Below are positions 24,453 to 33,273 of a DNA stretch of 64,000 nucleotides, one piece after another. Each line of letters opens with the position of its first letter. The first letter of the stretch is position 1. The notes under the pieces are model-generated. The model was given only the letters and a program-made list of their open reading frames with translations, was not told where the DNA came from and did no database searches. Made by a program: the position numbers and the translations under genes. Source of the DNA: Dyella_A sp035685805 (GTDB lineage: Bacteria; Pseudomonadota; Gammaproteobacteria; Xanthomonadales; Rhodanobacteraceae); the NCBI RefSeq assembly GCF_035685805.1, contig NZ_DASSAB010000030.1:62001-126000 (forward strand), in the 5' to 3' direction.

Positions 24453-25820
24453 GTGTCCATCCCCAGTGCCGTCAAGAGCACCCCGATCACGGGTCGCCAG
24501 CAGCTCGTCGACTACCTCGCCGCGGGGGAGAAGCCGCCCGAGGCGTGGCGGATCGGCACCGAGCATGAGAAGTTCGGCTTTCGCACCGATGATCTGCGCC
24601 CGCCGACATTCGAGGGCGAGCGCGGCATCAAGCGGCTGCTGGAAACCCTGGCCACCCGCTACGGCTGGGAAGTGGCACGTGAGGGCGACAATCCGGTGGC
24701 ACTGTCGCGCGGCAAGGGATCCATCACGCTGGAGCCGGCCGGCCAGCTGGAGCTGTCCGGCGCGCCGCTGGAAACCATTCACGAGACCTGTCGCGAGGTG
24801 AATGCCCACCTGGCCGACGTGCGGTCGGTGGCGGACGAGATGGGACTCGGCTTCCTCGGCATGGGATTCCAGCCGAAGTGGCGCCGCGACGAGATGCCGT
24901 GGATGCCCAAGGGCCGCTACAAGATCATGCGCGAGTACATGCCCAAGGTCGGCTCGCTGGGCCTGGACATGATGACCCGCACCTGCACCGTGCAGGTCAA
25001 CCTGGATTTCTCCAGCGAGGCCGACATGGTGAAGAAGTTCCGCACCAGCCTCGCGCTGCAGCCCATTGCCACGGCGCTGTTTGCCGATTCGCCCTTCACC
25101 GAAGGGCAGCCCAACGGCTACCAGTCGTATCGCTCGCACATCTGGACCGACACCGACCCGCATCGCACCGGCATGCTGGATTTCGTGTTCGCCGACGGCT
25201 TCGGTTACGAGCGCTACGTCGACTACATTCTCGATGTGCCGATGTACTTCAGCCTGCAGGACGGGCGCTATCTCGACCTCGCCGGCCAGGATTTCAAGCG
25301 GTTCATCGCCGGCGAACTGGGCGCCCTGCCCGGCACCCGCGCCACCATGAAGGACTGGGCCGACCACCTCACCACGGCGTTCCCGGAGGTTCGCCTTAAG
25401 CAGTATCTGGAGATGCGCGGTGCCGACGGCGGCCCCTGGAACCGCCTGTGCGCGCTGCCGGCGCTGTGGGTCGGTCTGCTGTATGACCAGCAGGCTCTGG
25501 ATGCGGCCTGGGACCTGGTCAAGGATTTCACCACGGTCGAGCGTCACGCCCTGCGCGACGGCGTGCCGCGGCACGCGCTGAAGCTGCCGTTCCGCAGCGG
25601 CACCGTGCGCGACCTGGCGCGCGAGACGCTGAAGATCGCCGTACACGGCCTGAAGCGCCGCGCCCGACTCAATGCCAGCGGCGCCGACGAGAGCGCGTTC
25701 CTGGACCCGCTGATCGATATCGTCGAGTCCAACCAGACCCCGGCCGATCGCAAGCTCGAGCTGTTCCACGGAGCGTGGGGTGGCAGCGTGGACCCGGTAT
25801 TCCGCGAGTTCGCCTACTGA
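24453..25820 (+). CDS. gshA: Glutamate-cysteine ligase, plant/proteobacterial type
   Basis: The 455-residue enzyme makes gamma-glutamylcysteine, the first step of glutathione synthesis, in the cytoplasm. It belongs to the GCS2/plant-type group rather than the E. coli GshA group. Diagnostic stretches are RIGTEHEKFGF (about residues 33-43), SITLEPAGQLELSGAP (about 90-105), MGFQPKWRRDEMPWMPKGRYKIM and the metal-binding TCTVQVNLDFSSE. The start is GTG at 24453. A -10-like TACAAT (24373-24378) follows a small inverted repeat (CGTGA/TCACG, 24359-24372). It ends at a bidirectional terminator shared with the convergent M3 peptidase gene. Confidence 0.94.
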   Translation: MSIPSAVKSTPITGRQQLVDYLAAGEKPPEAWRIGTEHEKFGFRTDDLRPPTFEGERGIKRLLETLATRYGWEVAREGDNPVALSRGKGSITLEPAGQLELSGAPLETIHETCREVNAHLADVRSVADEMGLGFLGMGFQPKWRRDEMPWMPKGRYKIMREYMPKVGSLGLDMMTRTCTVQVNLDFSSEADMVKKFRTSLALQPIATALFADSPFTEGQPNGYQSYRSHIWTDTDPHRTGMLDFVFADGFGYERYVDYILDVPMYFSLQDGRYLDLAGQDFKRFIAGELGALPGTRATMKDWADHLTTAFPEVRLKQYLEMRGADGGPWNRLCALPALWVGLLYDQQALDAAWDLVKDFTTVERHALRDGVPRHALKLPFRSGTVRDLARETLKIAVHGLKRRARLNASGADESAFLDPLIDIVESNQTPADRKLELFHGAWGGSVDPVFREFAY

Positions 25821-25854
25821 CCGACGGCGACCCGGTCGTGGCGGGTCGCGACAC

Positions 25855-25888
25855 ACGCAAAAGGCCGGCTCGCGCCGGCCTTTTGCGT
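25855..25888. terminator. Bidirectional terminator between gshA and dcp
   Basis: Perfect 15-bp stem: ACGCAAAAGGCCGGC (25855-25869) and GCCGGCCTTTTGCGT (25874-25888) around a 4-base loop. A-tracts and T-tracts on either side of the GC core make it work on both strands. Confidence 0.92.
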
Positions 25889-25905
25889 TGCGTCGCCCGA
25901 GGCGG

Positions 25906-28113
25906 TTACTTCGCCTTGGGCGCGTCCTTCAGGCCCCGATCGATCAGCATCGGCTCGATGCTGGGCGCCTTGCCGCGCCAGCTCTCGTAGAGCTTCTGCA
26001 GGTCGACGGTGTTGCCGCGCGAGAGGATCATGGCGCGGAAGCGGTCGCCGTTTTCGCGGGTCAGCCCGCCGTGCTCCTTGAACCACTCGAAGCCATCGTC
26101 CGCCAGCATCTCGGTCCACAGGTAGGCGTAGTAGCCCGCGGCGTAGCCGTTGCCCCAGATGTGCTGGAAGTAGCTGGAGCGATAGCGCGGCGGCACGTAG
26201 CTGAGGTCGATCTTGTCGTCCTTGAGCGTCCTGGCCTCGAACGCGTCGGCGTCCTGCTTGGGCGCATCCGCGCCTAGGGTGTGCCAGCCCATGTCCAGCA
26301 GGGCCGCGGCGACCAGCTCGGTCATGTCGTAGCCCTTGTTGAAGTTGCCGGCCTTCTTGATCTTGTCCACCAGCGCCTGCGGCATCGCTTCGCCGGTCTT
26401 GTAGTGCCTGGCGTAATGCGCGAACACCTTCGGATCGGTCGCCCAGTGCTCGTTGAACTGGGACGGGAACTCGACGAAGTCACGCGCGGTGCTGGTGCCC
26501 GACAGGGTCGGGTACTGCTCGTCGGCGAACAGGCCGTGCAGCGCGTGGCCGAACTCGTGGAACATGGTGATCACGTCGTCGAACGACAGCAGGGCGGGCT
26601 GTCCGTCGGCCGGCTTGGTGAAGTTGGCGACGTTGTAGATCACCGGCTTGGTGCCCATCAGCTTCGACTGCTCGACGAAGTTGCTCATCCAGGCGCCACC
26701 GCCCTTGTTGTCGCGCTTGAAGTAGTCGCAATAGAACAGCGCCATCGAGGTGCCGTCCTTGTCGAACACCTCGAACACGCGCACGTCCGGCTGGTACACC
26801 GGGAGATCCTTGCGCTCCTTGAAGGTGATGCCGTACAGCTGATTGGCGGCGTAGAACACGCCGTTCTGCAGCACGTTGTCCAGCTCGAAATACGGCTTGA
26901 TCTGGTTCTCGTCCAGGTCGTACTTGGCCTTGCGCACCTGCTCGGCGTAGTGCTGCCAGTCCCACGCCTGCACCTTGAAGCCGCCCTTCTGCGCGTCGAT
27001 CACGTCCTGGATGTCCTTCGCCTCGCGCTCGGCGCGGCCGGTCACCGCAGGCACCAGATCCTGCATGAACTTGATCGCCGTCTCCGGCGTCTTGGCCATC
27101 TGGTCTTCCAGCTTCCAGGCGGCGTAGTTCGGAAATCCCAGCAGCTTGGCCTGCTCGGCGCGGATCTGGGCGATGCGCTCGATGGTGGCGCGGGTGTCGT
27201 TCGCGCCGCCGTGCTCGGCACGGTCCCAGGACGCCTTGAACAGCGCCTCGCGGGTGGCACGATCCTCCAGCCCCTGCAGCGCGGGCTGCTGGGTGGTGTT
27301 CTGCAGGCTGATGACGTATTTGCCGTCGAGCTTGCGGTCCTTGGCGGCAGCTGCGGCAGCCGCGATGTCGCCATCGGAGAGGCCGGCCAGCCTGGCCTTG
27401 TCGTCCACCACCAGCGCGCCGTCCTTGGTGGCGGCGAGCAGGGTGTTGGTGAACTTGGTGCTGAGAGTGGACTCTTCCTTGTTGAGGTCCTTCAGCTTGG
27501 CCTTGTCGGCGTCGGAGAGGTTGGCGCCGGCGTGCACGAAGTCGCGGTAGACCACGTCGACCAGGCGCGCCGATTCGGGGTCGAGCTTGAGCGAGTCGAG
27601 CCGGTCGTGGATCGACTGCACACGCGCGAACAGCTTGCTGTTGAGGTAGATCGCGTCGCGATGCGCGGCCAGCTTGGGCGCCTCCTCTTCCTGCACCTTC
27701 TGCAACGTATCGTTGGTGTTGGCGCCGGTGACCGCGTCGAACACCGCCATCACCCGCCGCAGCATGGCGCCGGACTTTTCCATCGCCACGAACGTGTTCT
27801 CGAAGGTGGCCGGCTCGGGGTTGTCGGCAATCGCCTCGATCTCGGCCAGGTGCTGGCGCATGCCCTCCTCGATCGCCGGCTGGTAGTCGGCGTCGGTGAT
27901 CTTGTCGAACGGCGGCGCCTGGTAGTCGAGCGCGCTGGCCTGGGCGAACGGGTTGGACGCACTGAACGGGGCACTGGCGATGCTGCCGGCGGCGGCTGGC
28001 GCAGCCGTGGTCGGCGTGGCGGGGGTAGCGGCCTTCTTGGCAGCATCATCGCCCTGGGAGCAGGCGGCAAGAGCGATCGAGGTGGCAATCACGAGGGTGC
28101 GGAGACGAAGCAT
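25906..28113 (-). CDS. dcp: M3 family zinc metallopeptidase, lipoprotein (Dcp-like peptidyl-dipeptidase)
   Basis: The 735-residue enzyme begins with a lipoprotein signal (SIALAAC, lipidated Cys18), then an Ala/Thr/Pro-rich spacer (about 25-50) and the large helical M3 fold. The zinc motif HEFGHALHGL is near residue 517, with the third ligand Glu expected about 25 residues later (STARDFVEFPSQ). Tyr-rich C-terminal stretches (YRSSYFQHIWGNGYAAGYYAYLW) are typical of the Dcp branch. Peptidyl-dipeptidases trim dipeptides from peptide C-termini. Lipidation suggests a periplasmic, membrane-anchored form, unlike the cytoplasmic E. coli enzyme. The symbol is used by family resemblance. Confidence 0.9.
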   Translation of the reverse strand: MLRLRTLVIATSIALAACSQGDDAAKKAATPATPTTAAPAAAGSIASAPFSASNPFAQASALDYQAPPFDKITDADYQPAIEEGMRQHLAEIEAIADNPEPATFENTFVAMEKSGAMLRRVMAVFDAVTGANTNDTLQKVQEEEAPKLAAHRDAIYLNSKLFARVQSIHDRLDSLKLDPESARLVDVVYRDFVHAGANLSDADKAKLKDLNKEESTLSTKFTNTLLAATKDGALVVDDKARLAGLSDGDIAAAAAAAKDRKLDGKYVISLQNTTQQPALQGLEDRATREALFKASWDRAEHGGANDTRATIERIAQIRAEQAKLLGFPNYAAWKLEDQMAKTPETAIKFMQDLVPAVTGRAEREAKDIQDVIDAQKGGFKVQAWDWQHYAEQVRKAKYDLDENQIKPYFELDNVLQNGVFYAANQLYGITFKERKDLPVYQPDVRVFEVFDKDGTSMALFYCDYFKRDNKGGGAWMSNFVEQSKLMGTKPVIYNVANFTKPADGQPALLSFDDVITMFHEFGHALHGLFADEQYPTLSGTSTARDFVEFPSQFNEHWATDPKVFAHYARHYKTGEAMPQALVDKIKKAGNFNKGYDMTELVAAALLDMGWHTLGADAPKQDADAFEARTLKDDKIDLSYVPPRYRSSYFQHIWGNGYAAGYYAYLWTEMLADDGFEWFKEHGGLTRENGDRFRAMILSRGNTVDLQKLYESWRGKAPSIEPMLIDRGLKDAPKAK

Positions 28114-28218
28114 GCTTGGATTCCCGGATGGCGCGCCCGGCTGACGGGCGCATGAGGTCGGTAATCCACGACTCTAACCATTCCAGGGGGGCGGTTCCAA
28201 GCGGCGCTGCGCAACCGC

Positions 28219-28569
28219 TCAGGCGGCGCGCATGTCGTGAAGTTTCCAGTGGTTGCCGATCAGCAGGTTCAGCCGGTGCCGCACGATGCTCATCGGCAGG
28301 CTGGTGATCAGGTCGACGTCGATGTGCAGGTCGCTGACCCGCGCACTGACCGCGGCCGTGGCGTCGGTGACGCCCATTGCCGGATCGACGCCGTCGGGAT
28401 CTTCCTGCATCGCCTTCCAGCGATCGAACAGGATCGGGCTGCGCAGAGCCTCCTGCAGCGCCGCGGCGAAGTCGTTGGGACCGGCGCCGTCGTAGCTGAG
28501 GTCCGGCACCGGGCCACGCGCTGCGGCCAGGTCGTCGATGGTCAGGTAGTAATGATTGCGGCTGGGCAT
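28219..28569 (-). CDS. Hypothetical protein, 116 residues
   Basis: From the ATG at 28569, preceded by GAGGAG, the frame encodes 116 residues. I do not recognise the family. The sequence is soluble and acidic to neutral, with an N-terminal MPSRNHYYLTIDDLAAARG, a FAAALQEALRSPILFDRWKAM helix, and a C-terminal NLLIGNHWKLHDM. It has no signal peptide or membrane segment. It lies 84 bp after bioD on the same strand and 105 bp before the M3 peptidase gene. Base composition and codon usage look like the neighbours. Confidence 0.6.
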   Translation of the reverse strand: MPSRNHYYLTIDDLAAARGPVPDLSYDGAGPNDFAAALQEALRSPILFDRWKAMQEDPDGVDPAMGVTDATAAVSARVSDLHIDVDLITSLPMSIVRHRLNLLIGNHWKLHDMRAA

Positions 28570-28653
28570 GCGGGCTCCTCGGTGTTCCATGAGCTTCCGC
28601 GCAATGGCGGGCGCGGCATCAAAGCATTGCCGGGGTGTACGTGAATGTGAAGA

Positions 28654-29343
28654 TCAGCCCATCGCGCCCAGCGCCCCGGCCAGCTGTGCCGCCGCACGGT
28701 CGGGCGCCACGCCGTGCGCCAGCACGCCCAGGCACGGCGCCGGCAGCAGCGCGCGGAGCGTGGCCAGGTTGTCGTCCACGGCGTCCATTGCCGGGTCGAT
28801 GCGGTTGCCGATCCAGCCCAGCAGCTCGCAGCCGTCGGCAAGAATGGCCCGCGCGCTCAGCAACGCGTGGTTGATGCAGCCCAGCCGCAGCCCCACCACC
28901 ATGATCACCGGCAGACGCCACGCCTGCACCAGCTCCGAGGCCAGCAGCCCGGGCGCCAGCGGCACCATCCAGCCGCCCACGCCTTCCACCACCACCGTGG
29001 TATGCGCGGCGCCCAGCGCCTCGAACGCGCGGGTGAGCGGCGGCAGCGTGATCGTGACGCCATCACGCGCTGCCGCCAGGTGCGGCGACAGCGGCTCGCG
29101 CAGGCTGACCGGATTGATCGCCGCATAGGCGAGGCCCGCCGGCCCTGCCGCCTGCAACGCCAGCGCATCGTCGTTGCGCAGACCGTCCGGCGTTTCGATG
29201 CAGCCGCTGGCGACCGGTTTCATGCCGGCCGCGTCACGCCCGGCCTGCCGCAGCGCGTGCAGCAGCGCGCAGGCCGCGTGGGTCTTGCCGATGCCGGTGT
29301 CGGTGCCGGCGATGAACACCGCCGGGCGCGTCAAGACGCCCAC
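28654..29343 (-). CDS. bioD: Dethiobiotin synthetase
   Basis: The 229-residue enzyme closes the ureido ring of biotin, using ATP and CO2 on diaminopelargonic acid. The P-loop GTDTGIGKTHAACAL is at about residues 13-27, with the KPVASG motif (about 42-47) and the Glu-Gly-Val-Gly-Gly metal/phosphate loop VVVEGVGGWMVPL (about 117-129). No other bio genes are in the window, so the biotin pathway is split in this genome. It is divergent from the fRMsr gene, with 86 bp between. Confidence 0.93.
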   Translation of the reverse strand: MGVLTRPAVFIAGTDTGIGKTHAACALLHALRQAGRDAAGMKPVASGCIETPDGLRNDDALALQAAGPAGLAYAAINPVSLREPLSPHLAAARDGVTITLPPLTRAFEALGAAHTTVVVEGVGGWMVPLAPGLLASELVQAWRLPVIMVVGLRLGCINHALLSARAILADGCELLGWIGNRIDPAMDAVDDNLATLRALLPAPCLGVLAHGVAPDRAAAQLAGALGAMG

Positions 29344-29429
29344 CGGGTCGAGTCGATGGCCAAGTGCATGGGTGCCTCGCGAAAGGGGTCGCGGCGCATA
29401 ATACGGACTTTGCCGACGGATCCCATCGC

Positions 29430-29924
29430 ATGTTCGAACTCCGCACCAGCGCCGCCGCCAGCAAGCGCGAGCAGTACGAAGAGCTGGCCCAGCAGGCGCG
29501 CGGGCTGATGGACGGCGAGCGTGACCTGATCGCCAACGCAGCCAATTTCAGCGCCCTGCTGTTCCACAGCCTGGCCGACCTGAACTGGGCCGGCTTCTAC
29601 CTCTACGACGGCACCGAGCTGGTGGTCGGCCCGTTCCAGGGCAAGCCAGCGTGCATCCGCATCGCGCTCGGGCGCGGCGTCTGCGGCACGGCGGCACAAA
29701 GCCGACAGACGCAGCTGGTGCACGACGTGCACGCGTTCGATGGGCACATTGCCTGCGATGCGGCATCGGCGTCGGAGATCGTGGTGCCGCTGGTGAAGGC
29801 CGACGGCTCGCTGCTGGGCGTGTGGGACGTGGACAGCCCGCGGGTGGCGCGCTTCGACGAAGACGATCGCGCCGGCATGGAAATGTTGTGCGCGGTGTTC
29901 ATGCAGGCAGTCGCCGCCGCCTGA
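29430..29924 (+). CDS. msrC: Free methionine-(R)-sulfoxide reductase (GAF domain)
   Basis: The 164-residue single GAF-domain protein reduces free methionine-R-sulfoxide. The three conserved cysteines are Cys75 (KPACIRI), Cys85 (RGVCGTA) and Cys109 (HIACDAAS), matching the catalytic and resolving set of E. coli YebR/MsrC. Other family features are NWAGFYLYDG and SEIVVPLVKADGSLLGVWDVDSP. The start at 29430 is chosen because MFELRTSA begins the conserved domain; an ATG 66 bp upstream is in the divergent promoter region. A -10-like CATAAT lies at 29397-29402. It converges with engB 28 bp away. Confidence 0.9.
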   Translation: MFELRTSAAASKREQYEELAQQARGLMDGERDLIANAANFSALLFHSLADLNWAGFYLYDGTELVVGPFQGKPACIRIALGRGVCGTAAQSRQTQLVHDVHAFDGHIACDAASASEIVVPLVKADGSLLGVWDVDSPRVARFDEDDRAGMEMLCAVFMQAVAAA

Positions 29925-29951
29925 GCGGCGGCACGATGTCGCAGCGCGGGG

Positions 29952-30593
29952 TCAGCCTTCGCGGGGGCGGCGCAGCAGCTCGATCACCTTCGCGCGCGCC
30001 TCGTCCACGCCGGTCGGCGCGCTGGAGGAGAACACCTGCACCGTGGCCTGGCGCTCGGCGGCATCGAACTCGCGACGCATCGCCGCCATCGCCTGGATCG
30101 CCTGATTGCGCGAGAGCTTGTCGGCCTTGGTCAGCAGCAGGTGGCACGGCAGCGCGGTGGCGAAGCAGAAGTCCAGCATCATCCGGTCGAACTCTTTCAG
30201 CGGATGGCGGATGTCGGCGATCAGCACCACGCCGCGCAGACTGCGTCGCTGGTGCAGATAAGCGTCGATCTCCTTCTTCCAGTGTTCGCGCAGATCCACC
30301 GGCACCTTGGCGTAGCCGTAGCCGGGCAGGTCGATCAGCCGCACATCCAGCGGCGGCAGATCGTCGCCCTGCGCCAACGGGGGCAGCGAAAACGCGACCA
30401 TCTGCTGGGTGCGTCCGGGCGTCTTGGAGGTGCGCGCCAGTCCGCGATGTCCGGTGAGCGCGTTGAGCGCGCTGGACTTGCCCGCGTTGGATCGACCGGC
30501 AAAAGCCACCTCGGCGCCCTGGTCGGCGGGAAGCTGGCTGATGCGGTGGGCGGCGAGCACGAACTGCGCGCCCTGAAGCGGATTGGACGACAT
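29952..30593 (-). CDS. engB: Ribosome biogenesis GTP-binding protein EngB (YihA/YsxC)
   Basis: The 213-residue GTPase acts in late 50S subunit assembly. It shows G1 GRSNAGKSSALNAL (about residues 33-46), G2 in RTSKTPGRTQ, G3 DLPGYG, G4 LTKADKL and G5 SSSAPTG. It is divergent from the cytochrome c4 gene, an arrangement also found in pseudomonads. Confidence 0.95.
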   Translation of the reverse strand: MSSNPLQGAQFVLAAHRISQLPADQGAEVAFAGRSNAGKSSALNALTGHRGLARTSKTPGRTQQMVAFSLPPLAQGDDLPPLDVRLIDLPGYGYAKVPVDLREHWKKEIDAYLHQRRSLRGVVLIADIRHPLKEFDRMMLDFCFATALPCHLLLTKADKLSRNQAIQAMAAMRREFDAAERQATVQVFSSSAPTGVDEARAKVIELLRRPREG

Positions 30594-30602
30594 GGGAATG
30601 GT

Positions 30603-30631
30603 TTGACCGGGTAGGGTGGCACGGCGATAAT
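30603..30631 (+). promoter_or_regulatory. Sigma-70 promoter of the cytochrome c4-dsbA cluster
   Basis: TTGACC (30603-30608), 17 bp, GATAAT (30626-30631), each matching 5 of 6 consensus bases. The predicted start is about 70 nt before the cytochrome c4 ATG, which has AGGAG upstream. Confidence 0.65.
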
Positions 30632-30706
30632 TCTGAGGTTTCTGCCCAACGCACGCCGCGTGGCCGGGTTGGCGGCAGTATCTGCAGTCTTTCAGGAGAC
30701 AAGTGT

Positions 30707-31483
30707 ATGAGTTTTCGGCCCGCCGATTTTCGGCACGCTGTGCTTGGGGCAGCGATCGCCCTCACCTTCGCGCTGTCCGCCAGCGCCGTGACGGCACAGG
30801 AAGCCAAGCCGGCTGCAGCGACCAGCGCGGCGCCCGCCGCCGCCGCGACCGCGGCAGCGGCACCGGTAGCGGCACCGATCGAGGGCGCCAGCATGGCGGT
30901 CAAGCCCGGCGACGCCAGCGTCGGCCAGGGCAAGGCAGCCGTATGCGGCGCCTGCCACGGCCTGGATGGCAACTCCAGCGACCCGCAGTATCCCAAGCTC
31001 GCCGGCCAGCACGAGTCGTACATCGCCCGCCAGCTGACCAACTTCAAGAGCGCCAAGCGCCAGAACGCGATCATGATGGGCATGGCCGCCCCGCTGTCCG
31101 AGCAGGACATGCACGACATCGGCGCGTACTTTTCCACCAAGGTGTCGCGTCCCGGCGTGGCGGACGAGGCGCTGGTCGAACTCGGCCAGCAGCTCTACCG
31201 CGAGGGTGACGCCGCGCGCGGCATTCCGGCGTGCATGGCCTGCCACCTCACCGACGGCCGCGGCAATCCCGGCGCGGTGTATCCGCAGCTTGCCGGGCAG
31301 CATGCCCAGTACGTGGAGGCGACGCTGAAGGCCTGGCACGACGGCACGGTGTGGGGCGACGACGCCCACGCGCAGATCATGCCGGCGATCGCCAAGAAGC
31401 TCGATACCAAGGACATCACCGCTCTGGCGAGCTACATCGAAGGCCTGCATTCGGCCGACAGCGGCGACACCGCCGCGCCCTGA
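30707..31483 (+). CDS. Cytochrome c4, diheme periplasmic
   Basis: The 258-residue protein has a signal peptide (cleavage near ..ASAVTA/QE) and an Ala-rich linker. Two cytochrome c domains follow with CXXCH sites CGACH (about residues 81-85) and CMACH (about 177-181). The methionine ligands are probably in MMGMAAPLSEQDM and QIMPAIAKKL. Diheme c4 cytochromes shuttle electrons from the bc1 complex to terminal oxidases, mainly cbb3-type. It lies directly upstream of two DsbA-like genes, as in pseudomonads. The shared region may reflect periplasmic cytochrome maturation, which needs disulfide chemistry. Confidence 0.92.
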   Translation: MSFRPADFRHAVLGAAIALTFALSASAVTAQEAKPAAATSAAPAAAATAAAAPVAAPIEGASMAVKPGDASVGQGKAAVCGACHGLDGNSSDPQYPKLAGQHESYIARQLTNFKSAKRQNAIMMGMAAPLSEQDMHDIGAYFSTKVSRPGVADEALVELGQQLYREGDAARGIPACMACHLTDGRGNPGAVYPQLAGQHAQYVEATLKAWHDGTVWGDDAHAQIMPAIAKKLDTKDITALASYIEGLHSADSGDTAAP

Positions 31484-31494
31484 TCGACACGCAC

Positions 31495-31516
31495 ACGCCG
31501 ACCGCAGGGTCGGCGT
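31495..31516 (+). terminator. Hairpin between cytochrome c4 and first dsbA
   Basis: ACGCCGACC (31495-31503) pairs with GGTCGGCGT (31508-31516) around GCAG. It is followed by TGTCGTTGTG rather than a clean T-run, so at most a partial terminator or RNA-processing hairpin. Confidence 0.4.
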
Positions 31517-31569
31517 TGTCGTTGTGCGCCCCGTCGATCCTCCCCGCCCGTGATCTCGAGGAACTCCCC

Positions 31570-32457
31570 ATGCTGAAGCGTCTGCCGATCCTGTGTTTCG
31601 CCGTGTTCGCCCTGGCCGCTTGCAGTCAGGGCCACGACAGCAGTGCGGCGCCCAGCGCGACGCCGGCGCCGGCCACCACGGCGACAACCACGCCGGCCCC
31701 GGCTCCGGCTGCGCCGACCACGGTGGCCGGCACCGCGGCAGCGGCTTCCGCCAGCACCACGGCCGCCGTGCCTGCGGCCACCGGCACGGACGCCGGCGCT
31801 GGGACCGGGTCGACCGATGCCGCGGCGTTCGTTGAGGATCCGAAGTGGGTGGAAGGCAAGAACTACTTCCGCATCGATCCGGCCCAGCCGAAGGTCACCA
31901 ACACCGACAAGATCGAAGTGACCGAAGTGTTCTCCTACGCCTGCCCGTCGTGCAACAACTTCCATCCGCTGGTGAACAAGCTGGCCACGAGTCTGCCGTC
32001 GAACGCGGTGATGGCCTACCTGCCGGTATCGTTCATGCCGCAGGAGAACTTTCCGATGTTCCAGCGCGCCTATCTCACCGCGCAGGCCCTGGGCGTGGCC
32101 GAAAAGGCCAACGACGCCATCTATGACGCGGTCTGGAAGAGCCGCGAGCTGAGCTCGATGCGTGCCGACCAGCAGGGCCTGAAGCCGATGTCGGACCTGC
32201 CCACCATCGAGGACGCCGCCAAGGTCTACGCGAAGTTCGGCGTCGATCCGAAGGAGTTCGTGGCGGTGGCCAACTCCTTCAGCATCAACACCCAGGTCAA
32301 GCGCTCGAACGAACTGGTGAAGGCGTATGGCGTGGAAGGCACGCCGACCATCGTGATCGACGGCAAGTACCGCTTCGACGGCCCCAGCGCCGGCGGCTAT
32401 GCGCAGATGGTCGAGCTGGCCCAGTATCTGGTCGCCAAGGAAGCCGCCGGCAAGTGA
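31570..32457 (+). CDS. DsbA-like thiol:disulfide interchange lipoprotein with CPSC site
   Basis: From the ATG at 31570 the product is 295 residues. It has a lipoprotein signal (FALAAC, Cys18) and a low-complexity Ala/Thr/Pro/Gly linker (about 24-86). A thioredoxin-fold DsbA domain follows, with CPSC at 125-128 (FSYACPSCNNFHP) and the cis-Pro loop GTPTIVIDGKYRFDG. The DsbA helical insertion is present. Canonical DsbA has CPHC; the His-to-Ser change should lower its oxidising power. The long linker suggests the domain is held away from the membrane. It is followed 68 bp later by a second DsbA. Confidence 0.88.
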   Translation: MLKRLPILCFAVFALAACSQGHDSSAAPSATPAPATTATTTPAPAPAAPTTVAGTAAAASASTTAAVPAATGTDAGAGTGSTDAAAFVEDPKWVEGKNYFRIDPAQPKVTNTDKIEVTEVFSYACPSCNNFHPLVNKLATSLPSNAVMAYLPVSFMPQENFPMFQRAYLTAQALGVAEKANDAIYDAVWKSRELSSMRADQQGLKPMSDLPTIEDAAKVYAKFGVDPKEFVAVANSFSINTQVKRSNELVKAYGVEGTPTIVIDGKYRFDGPSAGGYAQMVELAQYLVAKEAAGK

Positions 32458-32525
32458 GCGGTTCCCGCGGCACCTTCCCCTCGCCGCGCGGTCTTTTCTT
32501 CCTGCATTTCCTGCGGAGTCGCCCC

Positions 32526-33182
32526 ATGCTCAAGCATTTGTCCCGCCTGCGTCTGTTCGCCCTCGTCGGCGGTCTGATCCTCGCCAGCGCCTGTTCCGCC
32601 GGCGCCGGTGCCGACCCGTCGGCGCCGTACACCGAGGGCAGCGAGTACGTCACCCTGCCGGCGCCCGCGCAGCGCTACAGCGCCGCCGGAAAGGTGGAAG
32701 TGGTCGAGGTGTTCTCCTATGGCTGCGTGCACTGCGCCCACTTCGCGCCCACCGCGGAGAAGCTGCGGGCCGCGCTGCCCAAGGGCGTGGAATTCAAGCT
32801 GGTGCCTGCACCGTTCAGCGCCGAATGGTTGCCGTACGCGCGGGCGTTCTATGCCGCCAAGAAGCTCGGCGTGGTCGAGCGCACGCACCTGGAGCTGTTC
32901 CGCGAGAAGTTCGAGCAGAACTACCCGTTGAACACGCTCGACGAGCTGGCCGACTTCTACGCCCGTCAGGGCGTCAACCGCGACGAGTTCATGCGCATCG
33001 CCACCTCCGACGAGGTCACCGCGCAGATGAAGAGCGACCTGGCGCTGATCCAGAAGTGGGGCGTCACGGGCACCCCCACCATCGTGGTCAACGGCAAGTA
33101 CCGCAGCGGCGAAGTGCACAACTTCGAGCAGCTCTCGGCGATGACCCAGTGGCTGGCCAAGCGCGAGCTCGGCGCCAAGTAA
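32526..33182 (+). CDS. dsbA: DsbA-like thiol:disulfide interchange protein with CVHC site
   Basis: The 218-residue protein starts at 32526 with a signal peptide ending LILASACSAG. Cys23 may be lipidated, although the -3 residue is Ala rather than the usual Leu. The active site is CVHC (residues 67-70, FSYGCVHCAHFAP) and the cis-Pro loop is GTPTIVVNGKYRSG. CVHC is the motif of the membrane-anchored DsbA1/DsbA2 of Neisseria. It oxidises cysteines in exported proteins. Two DsbA genes in tandem after cytochrome c4 recall the pseudomonad/xanthomonad layout. Confidence 0.9.
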   Translation: MLKHLSRLRLFALVGGLILASACSAGAGADPSAPYTEGSEYVTLPAPAQRYSAAGKVEVVEVFSYGCVHCAHFAPTAEKLRAALPKGVEFKLVPAPFSAEWLPYARAFYAAKKLGVVERTHLELFREKFEQNYPLNTLDELADFYARQGVNRDEFMRIATSDEVTAQMKSDLALIQKWGVTGTPTIVVNGKYRSGEVHNFEQLSAMTQWLAKRELGAK

Positions 33183-33273
33183 GCGCCCTGGCAGGCGGGG
33201 CGGGCGAAGCTGCAGCGATGTTCACACGATCGCGCGCATGCTCGGCGCCTCCGCCTCCGCGCATCGTCCTGAC

